Below, one piece after another: positions 13,021 through 24,300 of a stretch of DNA of 64,000 bases; within the stretch, counting starts at the first letter, position 1, and each line of letters opens with the position of its first letter. The stretch spans positions 2,068,143 to 2,132,142 of the forward strand of contig NC_134974.1 in NCBI RefSeq assembly GCF_965638725.1. Reading direction: 5' to 3'. The notes beneath the pieces were generated by a model. That model saw only the letters and a program-made list of their open reading frames with translations, did not search any database and was not told the DNA's origin. The position numbers and the translations under genes are program-made. Origin of the DNA: Aptenodytes patagonicus. Lineage: Eukaryota; Chordata; Aves; Sphenisciformes; Spheniscidae.

Positions 13021-16000
13021 TGGGATCAAGTAGAATCTTGGAAGTCAGAAGGGAGCCTGAAAGAGAAAGTACCTTCAAAACAGTAGATTTCTGTGGACTC
13101 GGGACGCTAATGGAGATGTTGATGTCATTGAGAGTTTCTGGTAGGATATAGGAAAGAGTTCCCAGAGCACAGATGCTAATCAGTACTTTTTCAGCTTTTC
13201 CTTGCTACTTTCTTTTTAACTCCAGTCTCAAGTATTGATATTTGAAGGCCTTTTCTTCTTTCTTTCTCAGATGTTAATCCCAGGGACAAGAAGTGTCTCT
13301 GATGCTGATTGTTTGCAGGTATAATCCTGAAACTCTTGAATCCACAGCTGCTGGATTTCTGGCTTCCATTGGTCCATATGGTCACAAGAGGGAAGTGCTA
13401 AACGAGCCCTTCTCGGGCAGTTTTTGTTAATGGTTCACAGTTGTGTTCCCAGAGCTGCTCGCATAGGTTCACGAAGAAGGACTATAGCCTGCTTGACTGT
13501 ATGTATCCTGCCATACGCCTTCCTGGACTGAGAGCGTGCAGAAATTGCCAGTCGAAGACCAGAGGCCCACACTGCAAGGCACCGTACAACATATCACAAA
13601 AAAGAATTCCCTCCTAAAGAGATACAAGTACACACAAATATTCATACATGCATATTCCAGGGATACAGTTACATACGATCACTGCACACATGTACACCTG
13701 ACATATAATAAGACTGAGTTTTTTTCCTTTTTTTCTTTTTTTTTTTAGAGAAGTGGGTCTGTTCTTGCTGAGCTTTAATTTGAAAAACTGGTTGGAACTT
13801 GTTAAGTCAATAATTATTCTTGTGAATGTAGGTCAAACTATTTTCTATTTTTTCCTCTCCCTCTTGGGACTTGGAAGAGGATTTCAATACTCCAGTACTC
13901 CAAGGATAGAAGCACCGTGCTTTCCATTAGTAAGAGACAACTCTCAATAACAAAGCAGAAAGGCTTGAGGGATTCAAGATAAATATACTCCTATATGCTT
14001 AAGTAGGTTTTCCTATAGAGCAACTTCCCTCGAAGCAGGAAATTTGCAGAAATAAAACTGTCTTCTCAATACACTGCAGTTTTCAAAACAGTCTAAGAAT
14101 TTCACAAAATTTACTGAAAAATGGAGTGTTACGATAAGCGAGTTCAGCGTAAGTGCATTCCGTTCTGTTGAGAGCTTTTCTCCGTGGCAGATAGCTGCCC
14201 ATTTACATGCACTTAACAGGCAGTAAATCCCTGGCACTTTTCTCTGAGCAGGTAATTTACAGGATCTGACGTTAGTAACCTAGTTGTCAACAGCCCCTCT
14301 GTGATCAATGGAAAGACGGGCATCTCCAGGGGGACATTTTATTTCAAAAGTTCAACGGTCCACATCAAACTAATTGCCCCATGGGGGTAAAACTGATAAG
14401 GCACGCAGTCGTGCAAGCAAGCTTCGTTGTAGCTCCTGGCCACCCTCTGCTCCCCAGCCTAAATGACTGGGTATTCATCTACAGCTGCTGATACAAGTGT
14501 CCGGAAAAAAATTCACCCAGCTCCGATAACATAATGGAGTGCATTTGAATCCCATTGATTTTTTTCTAAGTGTATTCTGAACATATTATTCAACCATATT
14601 TTACCATTGCAGTTGGGCTATCAGAGGGCCTGTCGCTTTCCACCTTCTGCAGACCTCCAGAAATAGATCTCGCCTTATCTTTCTAAGGCATTTGCCTTAC
14701 TGGAGAAAAAGAAAAAAACCCAACAACTTCTGCAGTTTCCTTCATCAGTAACTCCAAGAAATGCTTCTGTGCAGCAGGAGCTATCAGCTGTATCAGAAAA
14801 CTGTATTTATCCACCCACTTCACGAGACTGAGAACCCTCTGGCATGAGTCACAATTGTTTATGATCTGTTCTGGGGCTTGGGGGCTTTGCTTTTTTTTCT
14901 CCTTAATGCAGTGGGAGGCTCCAAGACTGAAAACTGCTGGAGAAATATGACTTTATCCACCAAAATTTTATTTGCGTGAACTGCTTTTGTAAGATACAAT
15001 TCCAGGATGTGGACCACTGCTATTTAAGTACCACAGGCCTATTTCTTCTTTGTACCAAAGTCCTTTACCTCACTCCAGCAGTGTAAAAGTTGCCTCGAAG
15101 TGTGTATAAATTCTGTTTATAGCCACCAAAAGCCTCTTAATAGTTGTCTTCTGCTTTAAAGAGGCCTTGCAGTAATTCAGAAATTTTGCAGCTGCTCTCT
15201 TTATCTGGCTTGTTATGCTTGCTTTGAGTTATTGATTCTGAAGGGCATTAGCAACCTATGAAAATAAGACATGGGACAGACTATTAATTCCACAGAGGGT
15301 ACAAGTCTGTTACAGCACCGGCTAAGCGGCACTGACCTCAGCAGTAACTGTTACATGTGGAGATCGTGTGTTTGAGCATCAGCGTCAAACAAGGTGGCAG
15401 CCACCACAGAGGTGTCACCAAAATGGTGGCCAGACATTCTCAACATCCGTAGCACAAGCAAGATTGTCACATTCCTTATTTTCCCTCCCACTTAAAATTC
15501 TTGGGGCAAGGCTAGTAGGAGCCTAATCTGCCTGAGGCTATGACAACCACAGCAGCTCCTGCTCCTGGTGCTGCAAGTCCAGGTTGCGTGTGCCTCACAG
15601 TTGACAATGTGTGTAACCAGATTTCCTCACGGTTCATTTATCCTCAGCTAAATGACCATTAAAGACCAGGGATACAGGACTGCAAGGGTCCCCGTCTCCT
15701 CGACACTCTGAGACCAACGGGCTGCCAAGAGTTCTCACCATAACCGTCATGATTTCTTACCTTGGGGGGCCACATTTCTTCTGTCTCTCCAGTCTTGCTA
15801 AATGGAAAGAGAAGGTCATGCATGTGCTGGAAGAGGATCCTGATAGAAAAACCACCATAAGACTTTCAGATATGCTGTTTTGTTTTCTTTGTTTTTCTCA
15901 AGAAAAATTAGGGCAGTGTGAAAATTATCTATGGGCCACAGCTATGAAGCTGTCTTCCCATCTCCAAAAAAGGCCCACCACAATGCAGTGTGAGGGATGC

Positions 16001-17039
16001 AGACTGCGTGGGACTCCCGGCCCAAGAGGGGAGTGCAAAGCCAATTAACTACAACTCCCTTGAGGCACCGCAGAAGAATTTAAAAACTGAAATATTTTGG
16101 GTCTGCCTCATTTGACAAAAGGCCCAGCTTCTTCTGTGGAAAAATCAGCTGAAAATATACATTTTGTCATTGTTTTCATCAAAAGTGTCTGTGGAAAATC
16201 TTGCAATTCATACCCCACCCCCTCGGCTTTGTTGACGGCTGAACAAGTCACGAGATGAAGATAGTTTCCATTCGCTGCTGATCTAAGCGCTGCAAGGCTG
16301 AAAATCCAACTTCGTACCTTGCTGTTCTCCCCCATTCTGCCAGGGTCTCTGCTTTGAAATGCCTTTTTAAAAGCCAGAAGGGCGTCATCTGATGCTGAGC
16401 AGCACGTCCCTGTACAGCGCTCCTCGCTCCAGACCTGCTGTGGGACCAGAGTAGATGGTTGCTGCTAAAACTGAGCTGCTTTGCAGCTTTAAATGCAACA
16501 GACTTCAGAGAGCAGGGCAAGGCTGGTAGAGGAGGCAGACTGACAGTGCGACAGGGGGCTGGTTAATGAAATACCTTTAAGGATTCACAGACAAGAGCTG
16601 CTGGTTTTGTGATTAAAATTTGGTTTCCCTCAAAACATGAGTGGGATCCTCAAAACTTAAGGATGCCATACAAGTCCCCCTTGCCTGCAGGCACAGCAGC
16701 CCTGGTGGCGCTGATCTGCAGAGCAGGGTGCCCTTTCCACCCTGAAATGGGCTCCTGTGGGCAAGTTTTCTGCGCGCTGTGACAGCCTCTCTTGGTGCCT
16801 ATTTTCTGAATCAGTTCAGCTGCAGGCTGATGCACGGCCCGCTGTTGTTGTTGGGGTTTTTTGTTTGTTTTTCAAACCTCTTTTCCCAGGCTGTCGTGTA
16901 CCCATAACACCCCAGGCATTTCCCAGGTGTCTCTCCGTTATTTCTTCAGAAAGGCAGAAGAGGGAGGGAGAAGGGGGTTTGCCTGTCTTTGAGCTGGGGA
17001 GGGGGAAATAACCAAAAAAAGCTGCTTTGGCTCAGCTGC

Positions 17040-17235
17040 TCGGCTGGGTGGGTGCATGGGTGCCTGCACGCGCCCGGGGTTCCTCGCCCTGCTTCTCCTT
17101 ATTTGGCTGGGAGCTGGAGCGCGCCGGGGATTGGCTGCGGAGAGGGAGCAGGCAGCGGAGACGGAGAAGGAGAAGCAGGCAGAGAGGGTGAAGGGAAGCG
17201 AGCTCGCTGCCTGCGGAGTGGCAGCTGACAAGCAG
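17040..17235 (+). promoter_or_regulatory. GC-rich, CpG-containing block with signal-peptide-like reading frame
   Basis: This block stands out from AT-rich surroundings. An 87-codon frame from 17056 to 17319 starts MGACTRPGFLALLLLIWLGA, which has the form of a signal peptide, and then becomes Glu/Lys/Ala-rich. An inverted CCAAT box (GATTGGCTG) lies at about 17127-17135. The start context has T at -3 and G at +4, so it is weak. No homologue and no further exon were recognised; it may equally be an unannotated first exon or chance. Confidence 0.25.
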
Positions 17236-18017
17236 AGCAAAACAACGCTCACACGCTCATCGGCATTTGTCAAGCAAATTGCAGCTATTTTTATAGGAGA
17301 CACTTTGCCTACATCTTAACTAAGAATCCAGGGCCTGATCTGATCTCCCTGAAATGTAATGAGAAATACCTCTCCTCAACCTCCCTTCTCCCCATCTTGC
17401 ATGTGTTTTCAAGGCACAGTTGTGCAGAGTTGTGCATAAACAAGATTTCTTGGCCATTAACAGGCTTCAAAATTGTTCTTTTCTGTGCTTCTCTGCCAGG
17501 GTGCTCTTTATTCTTATGATGATACAATTTTTTGCCTGCAGAGCCGACATAATCGACACGCTGGACAATACAGCCAGCCCTTTCTGGGAATGGCAGACTT
17601 GTTGCTCCTCTCTTGGCCAAGCATGCCCTCTTTGTGCAGCGTTATTCCCGCATGGATAGACCCACAAAAACGGTGTGCGATGCACAAAGCAATGTCTGTG
17701 CTCTCTTTGGCTTTGAAGCTCCATTAGGGTTCATTGCAACATGCCAGGGTCTTTGGAAATGCCATCAAACGCAGGGGACCGTTTAAGGGGCTGGCAGGGA
17801 GGGAGCAGAGAAACAGAGGTGGAAAAAACTAGCAAGGGGTAAGGAGAGGTGATCAGGTGCGAGAACGAGGACAGGAAGGGGAGCTGAGGCTGATGCTGGA
17901 ATGGTGAGATTATCTTGGAAGTAAAGACCAGAATAAATGTCCACAAACAGATACTTTGGGAAGCTAAGCAATTTATAGGAGAAGAAGAGGGAAAGCAGAG
18001 GTTTGAGGAATGGGATT

Positions 18018-18030
18018 CGGGGGGGGGGGG
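18018..18030. repeat. Poly-G run
   Basis: A run of twelve or more G bases within a purine-rich stretch (17.8-18.05 kb). Its length is likely to be unreliable in the assembly. Confidence 0.8.
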
Positions 18031-18811
18031 AGGAGTAGTCAGAAGTGAAGATTAGAAACTGGAGAAAAGTGGTTGCAACAGCATTCCACTTTGCCTTCAT
18101 TTTTGGTGTTTTTCTGAAATCGTCAGGCTCCTGGAGTCATGCAACTAAGTGAGATTCTCGAAAAGCTAGAGACATCAGCAGGCAAAAAGAATTCCATCTT
18201 GACTCTCTAAAGCTCTTCCTTTAAGCCGATCTCCTCATCTCAGAGGGTTTGTAATTTCTGTTGCTTCACTAGTCCAGCAGAGACAGTTGTCAGTTATTTT
18301 TCAGGTTACTGCTTCTGCTTTTCTGAGTTCTGCATGAGACTCAACACAGAGCCTTGGAAAATGAGAGAGCTGTTTCTTCAGGTCTTTCCAGACTATCTCG
18401 ATGCAGGAAGCACAGGAAAATCTATCCGTCCTGTTTTTCAGACTTCTGAAATATCTTGGAACAATGTTTGAATTTCTGAGGCCTTATCCAAACGAGTCCT
18501 GAACACAGCACTTTCTGAAGTTTTCCTATCACAAAGCATCAGGCAGCTTTTTCGTGCAGCTGGCGACTGAATGGCAACGGACCTGTTGTAGACATGTTTG
18601 TTCCGTAGTTAGTTTTGGCCCACAGATGATGTGTATTGAAAAAGGGCCTGGCAGTTTGTGTCGTGGAGCGTGGTTCCTGCTGCCACCCCAGGTACCAGAC
18701 TCGCTGCTGGTGTCTCGCAGCTCAGGCTGACCAGGTGTATCAGGTACATGAGGTCCTGGAGTGGAGAGAGGCCATGGTGTCACGCTGAGAGTAGTGAATA
18801 GGTCTACGTAC

Positions 18812-18846
18812 GCATGTATGTATGTGTCTGTCTGTCTATCTATCAA
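18812..18846. repeat. Tetranucleotide repeat (GTAT, GTCT, ATCT units)
   Basis: ATGTATGTATGTGTCTGTCT followed by GTCTATCTATC, a compound tetranucleotide run. Confidence 0.85.
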
Positions 18847-19040
18847 ATATTTTTGCAATATCTGGACTTCTCTGGGGAGAAAAATTCCCTGTGGAGACCT
18901 CCTTCTTCATCAGACTCTGCATTATCACAACAGGCAGCTCAGACTGAGCGTGTCTGAGATAAAAAAAAATATGGGACCAGGTTTATACAGCTGGTTATTT
19001 ATCGTGACATGGCCTTGTTGCCTAAGCAGAACATGTGGGT

Positions 19041-19200
19041 TTATAAATCAGGACTTTTTCTTTAGGGTAGATTGGTGTGATTTGTAAATCTCTAATAGGA
19101 TCTGTAAATCTGCAGCAGGGTTAATAAAACTAGGCTCAGATTTATAAATTGAGAGTAGGGTTTGCAAATCCATCAGTGGGGGTGGAAATCCTATAGGCCA
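19041..19200. repeat. Degenerate 20-bp minisatellite
   Basis: Written in steps of exactly 20 from 19081, six successive units align on a core close to TTTGTAAATC plus TAGGG (for example TTTATAAATTGAGAGTAGGG at 19141 and TTTGCAAATCCATCAGTGGG at 19161). A related unit occurs at 19041. The units are old and differ at several positions each. Confidence 0.75.
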
Positions 19201-20969
19201 ACTCCTACAGCTGTTGAATGTTTTTATTCTCCATCTGATTTTTGAGAGAGTGATTTTTTGAAACCAGTCTGTAAGATTTGGCATATGCAGGTGAGGTTGT
19301 TGAAATATGAACCAAGAAATAGGACATTTCTTAGGCTTTAAGAGCAAGCCTAGAAATCGTGGAAACCATGGAAGAGTTTAATGCATTTTTGTGTATTTTA
19401 AATCTGTTTTTCCAACCTGTTCTTCCTATCTCCGCTTGGATCACTGTTACTGTAAAAACAGCCTGTACGCTTTCTTTCCGCAAACTACCAGTTACTGTTG
19501 AAGAGGTGACAGAGAACAAACCTTGTCCTTTGTTACCAACAGAGAGTGTGATTTTATTGACACCAGTGAAGAGAAATATCCTTCCACAGAATTATGCTAA
19601 GGCATAATTCAAACAACAAAGTTCAGCTTCAAGCCCAGGTTATTAAATCTGATACAGGAATTGGTGAGTGAAAATATCTGGCAAATACAGGCAGAGCACT
19701 CAGCTCAGAGCCGTGCAGTGCATGACACCTAGGCGTGAGCTCTGCTCTCGATGAGTTTGCACTGCCTCCTGCCTCCCGTCCTGCCCCCTCCTGCGTTGCT
19801 GCCCTGTCTGCTCCCGGCCAACCTGGCCAGGACACGTCTGAGCGTTACTTAAACCCTCTGTGAGCCTGAAGAGGGGTCTGTTTGACAGCTTTAGATACCT
19901 CTGTGGCACTGATCTTGTGAGAGCAGACACTGAGGTAGGTCACAGTAGTAAAAGAAACAAAAAATTGCCTTGATTCTCATTCTGCTGGGTGCGGTACGTT
20001 GTTGCATATTTTAAGGAAGCATGTAGGAGGGAACTGTAATTCTAAGAGCTGTAAAATGGGGGGAAGGCAGCTGGTGTGCTGCAGGCTGGACCTCGCCACG
20101 GCAGAGAACTCTGGTTCTGTGGCTGGCCTTCTTCCCTCAACTACAGCGAGTCCTAAATTTACCCAAGTTAAGACCTCTCCCTCCTTTACTCCTCATTAGA
20201 GGAGGCTTTGACAGTAACCTGGAAGTGGCAGGAACTCACTCCCTTCTTCAAGCCCAAACCAGCTTTCAGTTAATGGCAAAGGTTTAGGGAAGAAATATTC
20301 AGAGTCCTAGCTGAGCTGTTAGCTGCTGTCTGCCCTCTGGTAACCTCCCATGTCCCCAAAACACCGTCCTTCTTAGAAACTTCAGGGACTTACTGAATCC
20401 CGTCTGAAAGGCTGGGCAGGGTAGCTTGGGTGTAGCAGGTAGCGCAGCATCGCCAGCTGTTGTTCGTGACCTTTCAGCCGTTCTGCTGGTTTTCAGCATG
20501 AAACAGAGGTTGTGCTGGCTTTTTTAAAGGCTTCCGCTCATAGCAGCACTGCAATAGGCTTTCTGAAATACGAGGAGAGTCACTGGGGAGACCAGCATCT
20601 TGTTGGCGCTACCTGGGTTGCAAGAGGTCACACATGATTCTCAAGTGGTTCAGTACTTTTAAAATTGAAACTAAATGCCTCTCCCACCTTAACCACTGCT
20701 TTAATAAAACTATAAGGAGGTGACTTGCTTGAGTTTGCTGGCAATCCTGTTGCAGTATTAACAGGGAATGTTGATCACTGTCCCTACCTTGGGTAAACAG
20801 TGACACACACTGGTTTGTACTACTGCCATCCATCTCATTGCGTCAGGAGCATAGCCCTTCCATTGCAAAAGACTTTGTAAAGCAATCTAGTTCATCAGCA
20901 TGAAAAAGTGCTTGACTTTAGTCCTGGAAACATCACTTGATTCTAGTTATGCAAAACCCATTAAGAAAG

Positions 20970-21300
20970 ACTTTTTTTTAATTTATTTTCCTTTAATTTA
21001 AAAAATTCTTTTCATCACAGCCTTAAAATCAATCAAAATAAACAGAGCTGCAGCAGACTGGAATAATGTCCCAAAGTCTGTACATATGGAAGGTTTAATT
21101 TACATAAAAATCAGTGCAGATTTTTTCCCAAAAGCAACAACCCATTCCATCCCTCCCTCCCAAATCCCCTTTTTAAGAAGAGGAAAGGAGAACCTGAAAT
21201 ATAAGTCAAAGAGAAAAAGAATTGATAGAACAAGCAACAATAAAATCAGTGTCATGTTTGTAAATATTCTTTTGAGCAGTTGCAGCAAAAAATAGCACCT
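20970..21300 (-). other. AT-rich, 3'-UTR-like block
   Basis: Read on the minus strand, this ends with TTTAAATTAAAGG then AAAATAAATT and an A-run. That is the form of an mRNA 3' end, with AATAAA at about 20981-20986 and several T-rich tracts before it. There is no long open frame. It could be the end of a lncRNA or simply AT-rich DNA. Confidence 0.25.
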
Positions 21301-24300
21301 TCAAAGCCCCTTTGTACAATATATGTGGAAGCCAAGGCTTTCCAAGGAGTTTGAATGAGTTAGAGACGTGACATGATGTTTTGCTTATGGACAGGAATCA
21401 TCTCCTCCAACTTTTAACTGTTTGGGCTTGTGTACAGTTAATGGAAAGAAATCAGTACCTGTGGAAGGTGATTTATTCATCCCAAGATAAGCACCTGACA
21501 TAGTTTAGATCTGCTGGAGATACCATTTCTGTGGAAGGAAGCTAAATGACTAAAGGCAGGCAAAATTAATCCCTTCCTGATTGACCTGACTTTCAATGGT
21601 ATTTGTATTCCTAACCCATTTAGGCATTCTTGCAGAGGGGAGGGACTCAAGCCCTTACATTCCCTTCTAGCTTTTTTGAAAACTCTTGTTTTGCTCTGAG
21701 CCATGACTCGTTAGGGGATAAACCCATGTGGCTCGTTAGACACGAGCATTCATAAAGTTCGGGGTCAGATTTCCATTCACTGCCTTGGTTTGCAAACGAT
21801 TTGATTCCTTTGATTACTGGATAGAGAAAAGTGAAAGAGGAGAACGTTCCTTCCTCACACAGCAAAGCAGACATAAAGGTTAATCTTGGGGAATTCTGAT
21901 TAAATGGATTTTGAACCACTCTCTAGTATCTACGCTTGTGCTTTGAAGTTCCAATCAGGCACTCCTGGAGCTGGTCTTTGCTGGGTGATGAATCAAAGCT
22001 AAGTGTAGAGGATCTTTGGATTTCCAAGTAAAATGGGCGACAGAACATTGGGGTCCGTGAGCTCAACCGCCTTGCACAGCAGGGATTTCCAAGCAGGTGG
22101 GCAGGGCTGCTACAGCCTAGCAAGCTTCTCAGCATGGATCGCAAGTGTCGTAGCATCCTTCAGATGTCTCCTATATACAGCTGCCTGATCCCAGCATCAG
22201 TCCTTGCCGGTTGTGTGGATCAGGTCCACATGCACGTATTCCTACAAGTTTCATGGTTGCTATAAGTTAGTGCAGCTCTGTGGAAGCTGGTGCAACTGAG
22301 GACCATTGGTGGCTGTTAATTATCTGGCCTAGCAGACCAGCTGCTTCTTACAGGCTGGAGCTTTTGGTGTTTTGATGAGGACTGGGTTGGCAGATCAACA
22401 TGTCCCAAACAAACCTTCCAGCAAATAACTAAAACTCTTGAGTCCCTGAGATCCTTTGCTTTTGCCAGAAGGCCAGGAATTGGCCTGGGTTATTGGATGG
22501 GCTGGGCTGTGACACAAAGCCCTGATACTTCAGCATCACACCCACCCTGTTGCAGCACGGAGAACCAATGTGCAGGCTCTGCTAGAGGAGCCAGTTTCAG
22601 TCAAATGCTTAAGCACATGCTCAGATCTATCATATCAGTGAAGGAGGTAAGAGCCTGGGAGCTTCATGAAGCAGGAACAGCCTGAACTTAACCAATCCAT
22701 GCACAGGCCCTGGGATGCTTGGAGCGGCCTTTCAGCCCGCAGCTGGCTTTTCTGCTCCTCCTGCACTCCGCTCAATTTCTTTAACAGGAAAGAGATGTAA
22801 TGATGGCAGGAATAGCATTCCTCCCTTCCCTCTCCCATCCTTCCTTCAACCAGTATATGAACTCCTTGAACAAGCTCAGCACAGTCTCCTAGAGCACACT
22901 TCTCCGGCGTGTTGCCTGCTTGTTTTTTAAAGACTCATATAATTGTCTCTAAACCCTCTCTTTTCCCACCCTGTCACCCCCAGCTTTGCTCCATTTACAT
23001 CATAGTCACTGTTCGGTTCTTCCCAGGGCCTTTTGTTCGCTCTGGGTTCTTGCAGCTCAGAATCAAATAGCTCCCGGTCCTCTGGAAACCGTTCATTATT
23101 TATTCTGAGGGGAGGATAGGGGGCCCTAGGCTTCTTCCCAGCTTTGCCAATTGAAATTCAGTGCCAGTTTGGTGGGTAGGGAGGGGCAGGTGGGTTGGAT
23201 GGTTGATGCCTTCTGCTCTCAGGGCCCAGACGTGGCAGTGAGGTGAATTCCCAGAAATACGTAGCCTTCAAGTTTTCTAGGAGTACGTGGCTGAAACAAT
23301 CAGACAGGACCCTGAGGGAGAGGGGGGGAAAGGCTGATGCCTTGTTTACTGCCTGCCCGGTAGTGGTACGCTTCTCCCCACAGGGCTGGGTGGTGTATAA
23401 GCAGGCAGGGGGGAGCTTGTGATGCAAATCCCTGTGAGCAGAGCTCTGCTGAGAGTCGCTAATAAGGGGCTGCGGTCCCCTGTCCTTCAGTGAATCTCCC
23501 CACTTATAAATGGGGAGGAAGTTTTCTTTAAGGGGGCTTTCTGTCCTTTTTTTGGAGGGTCAGGGGAGCTGTGAACTGTTTCCCTACAGTGGAATCAAGG
23601 AAAGTCGTTTCCTACTGAAAAAGCAGGTAAGCAGGTACAAGCTTTTAAATTTTAAATTTAAAAATATTCCACAGCCGGACCAAGGGCAGGTTCCTTAGTA
23701 CATTACAGCTATGCAGAAAGAAGGATTTGGGGAGGGGGATTTAGCAAAAGTCTTAAATAATGCTCAAAGTTTTAACACCTGAGAAACGAGTCTGTGGCAG
23801 GCGTGCTTCAGGAAGCAGCTTCCACTCTGTGCTGTGCTCTGTGCTAAGTGAAACCCTCAGGCACAAAGCCAAAATGAAGTTGTTACTCAGCTAAAGAATC
23901 CCCCGCTCTTTCTCTGGACCCTGAACACTTGAGCACTGGACACACTGACAGCATTGATGCGAGGGACGTCCAGCTTTTGTCATTAGGTGCACTCTGAACT
24001 GGCAGGTAGTGAAGGTCCTGTGGCTCTGTCCCAACTAGCGTGTCTGGTGATCCAGCTGTTCCTCTAAGCCAGCCCTGCGTGTCTCTAAACTGCCCTGGGC
24101 CTGGGAGCCGCCTAACCCAGCAGTGCATCGGTCTGCCGAGCAGTGGGTGCGACCACCCTGCCTTCGGGATGTGGCGATATCTCTGCACAGCGTAACCTTG
24201 CTCTGTCTGCTTGTCTGATGCCAGACAGATATCTCAGTGGTGAGGCCAGGGTAAGGTCGTGTGTGTATGTGTGCGTGTAGGGGTCGTAAGGGGTGTGCAA

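Larger units (their letters stand above)
10561..17039. other. Intergenic, no gene recognised
   Basis: AT-rich DNA with two old CR1 relics (11.6 and 12.95 kb). No coding exon was recognised on either strand. Confidence 0.7.
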
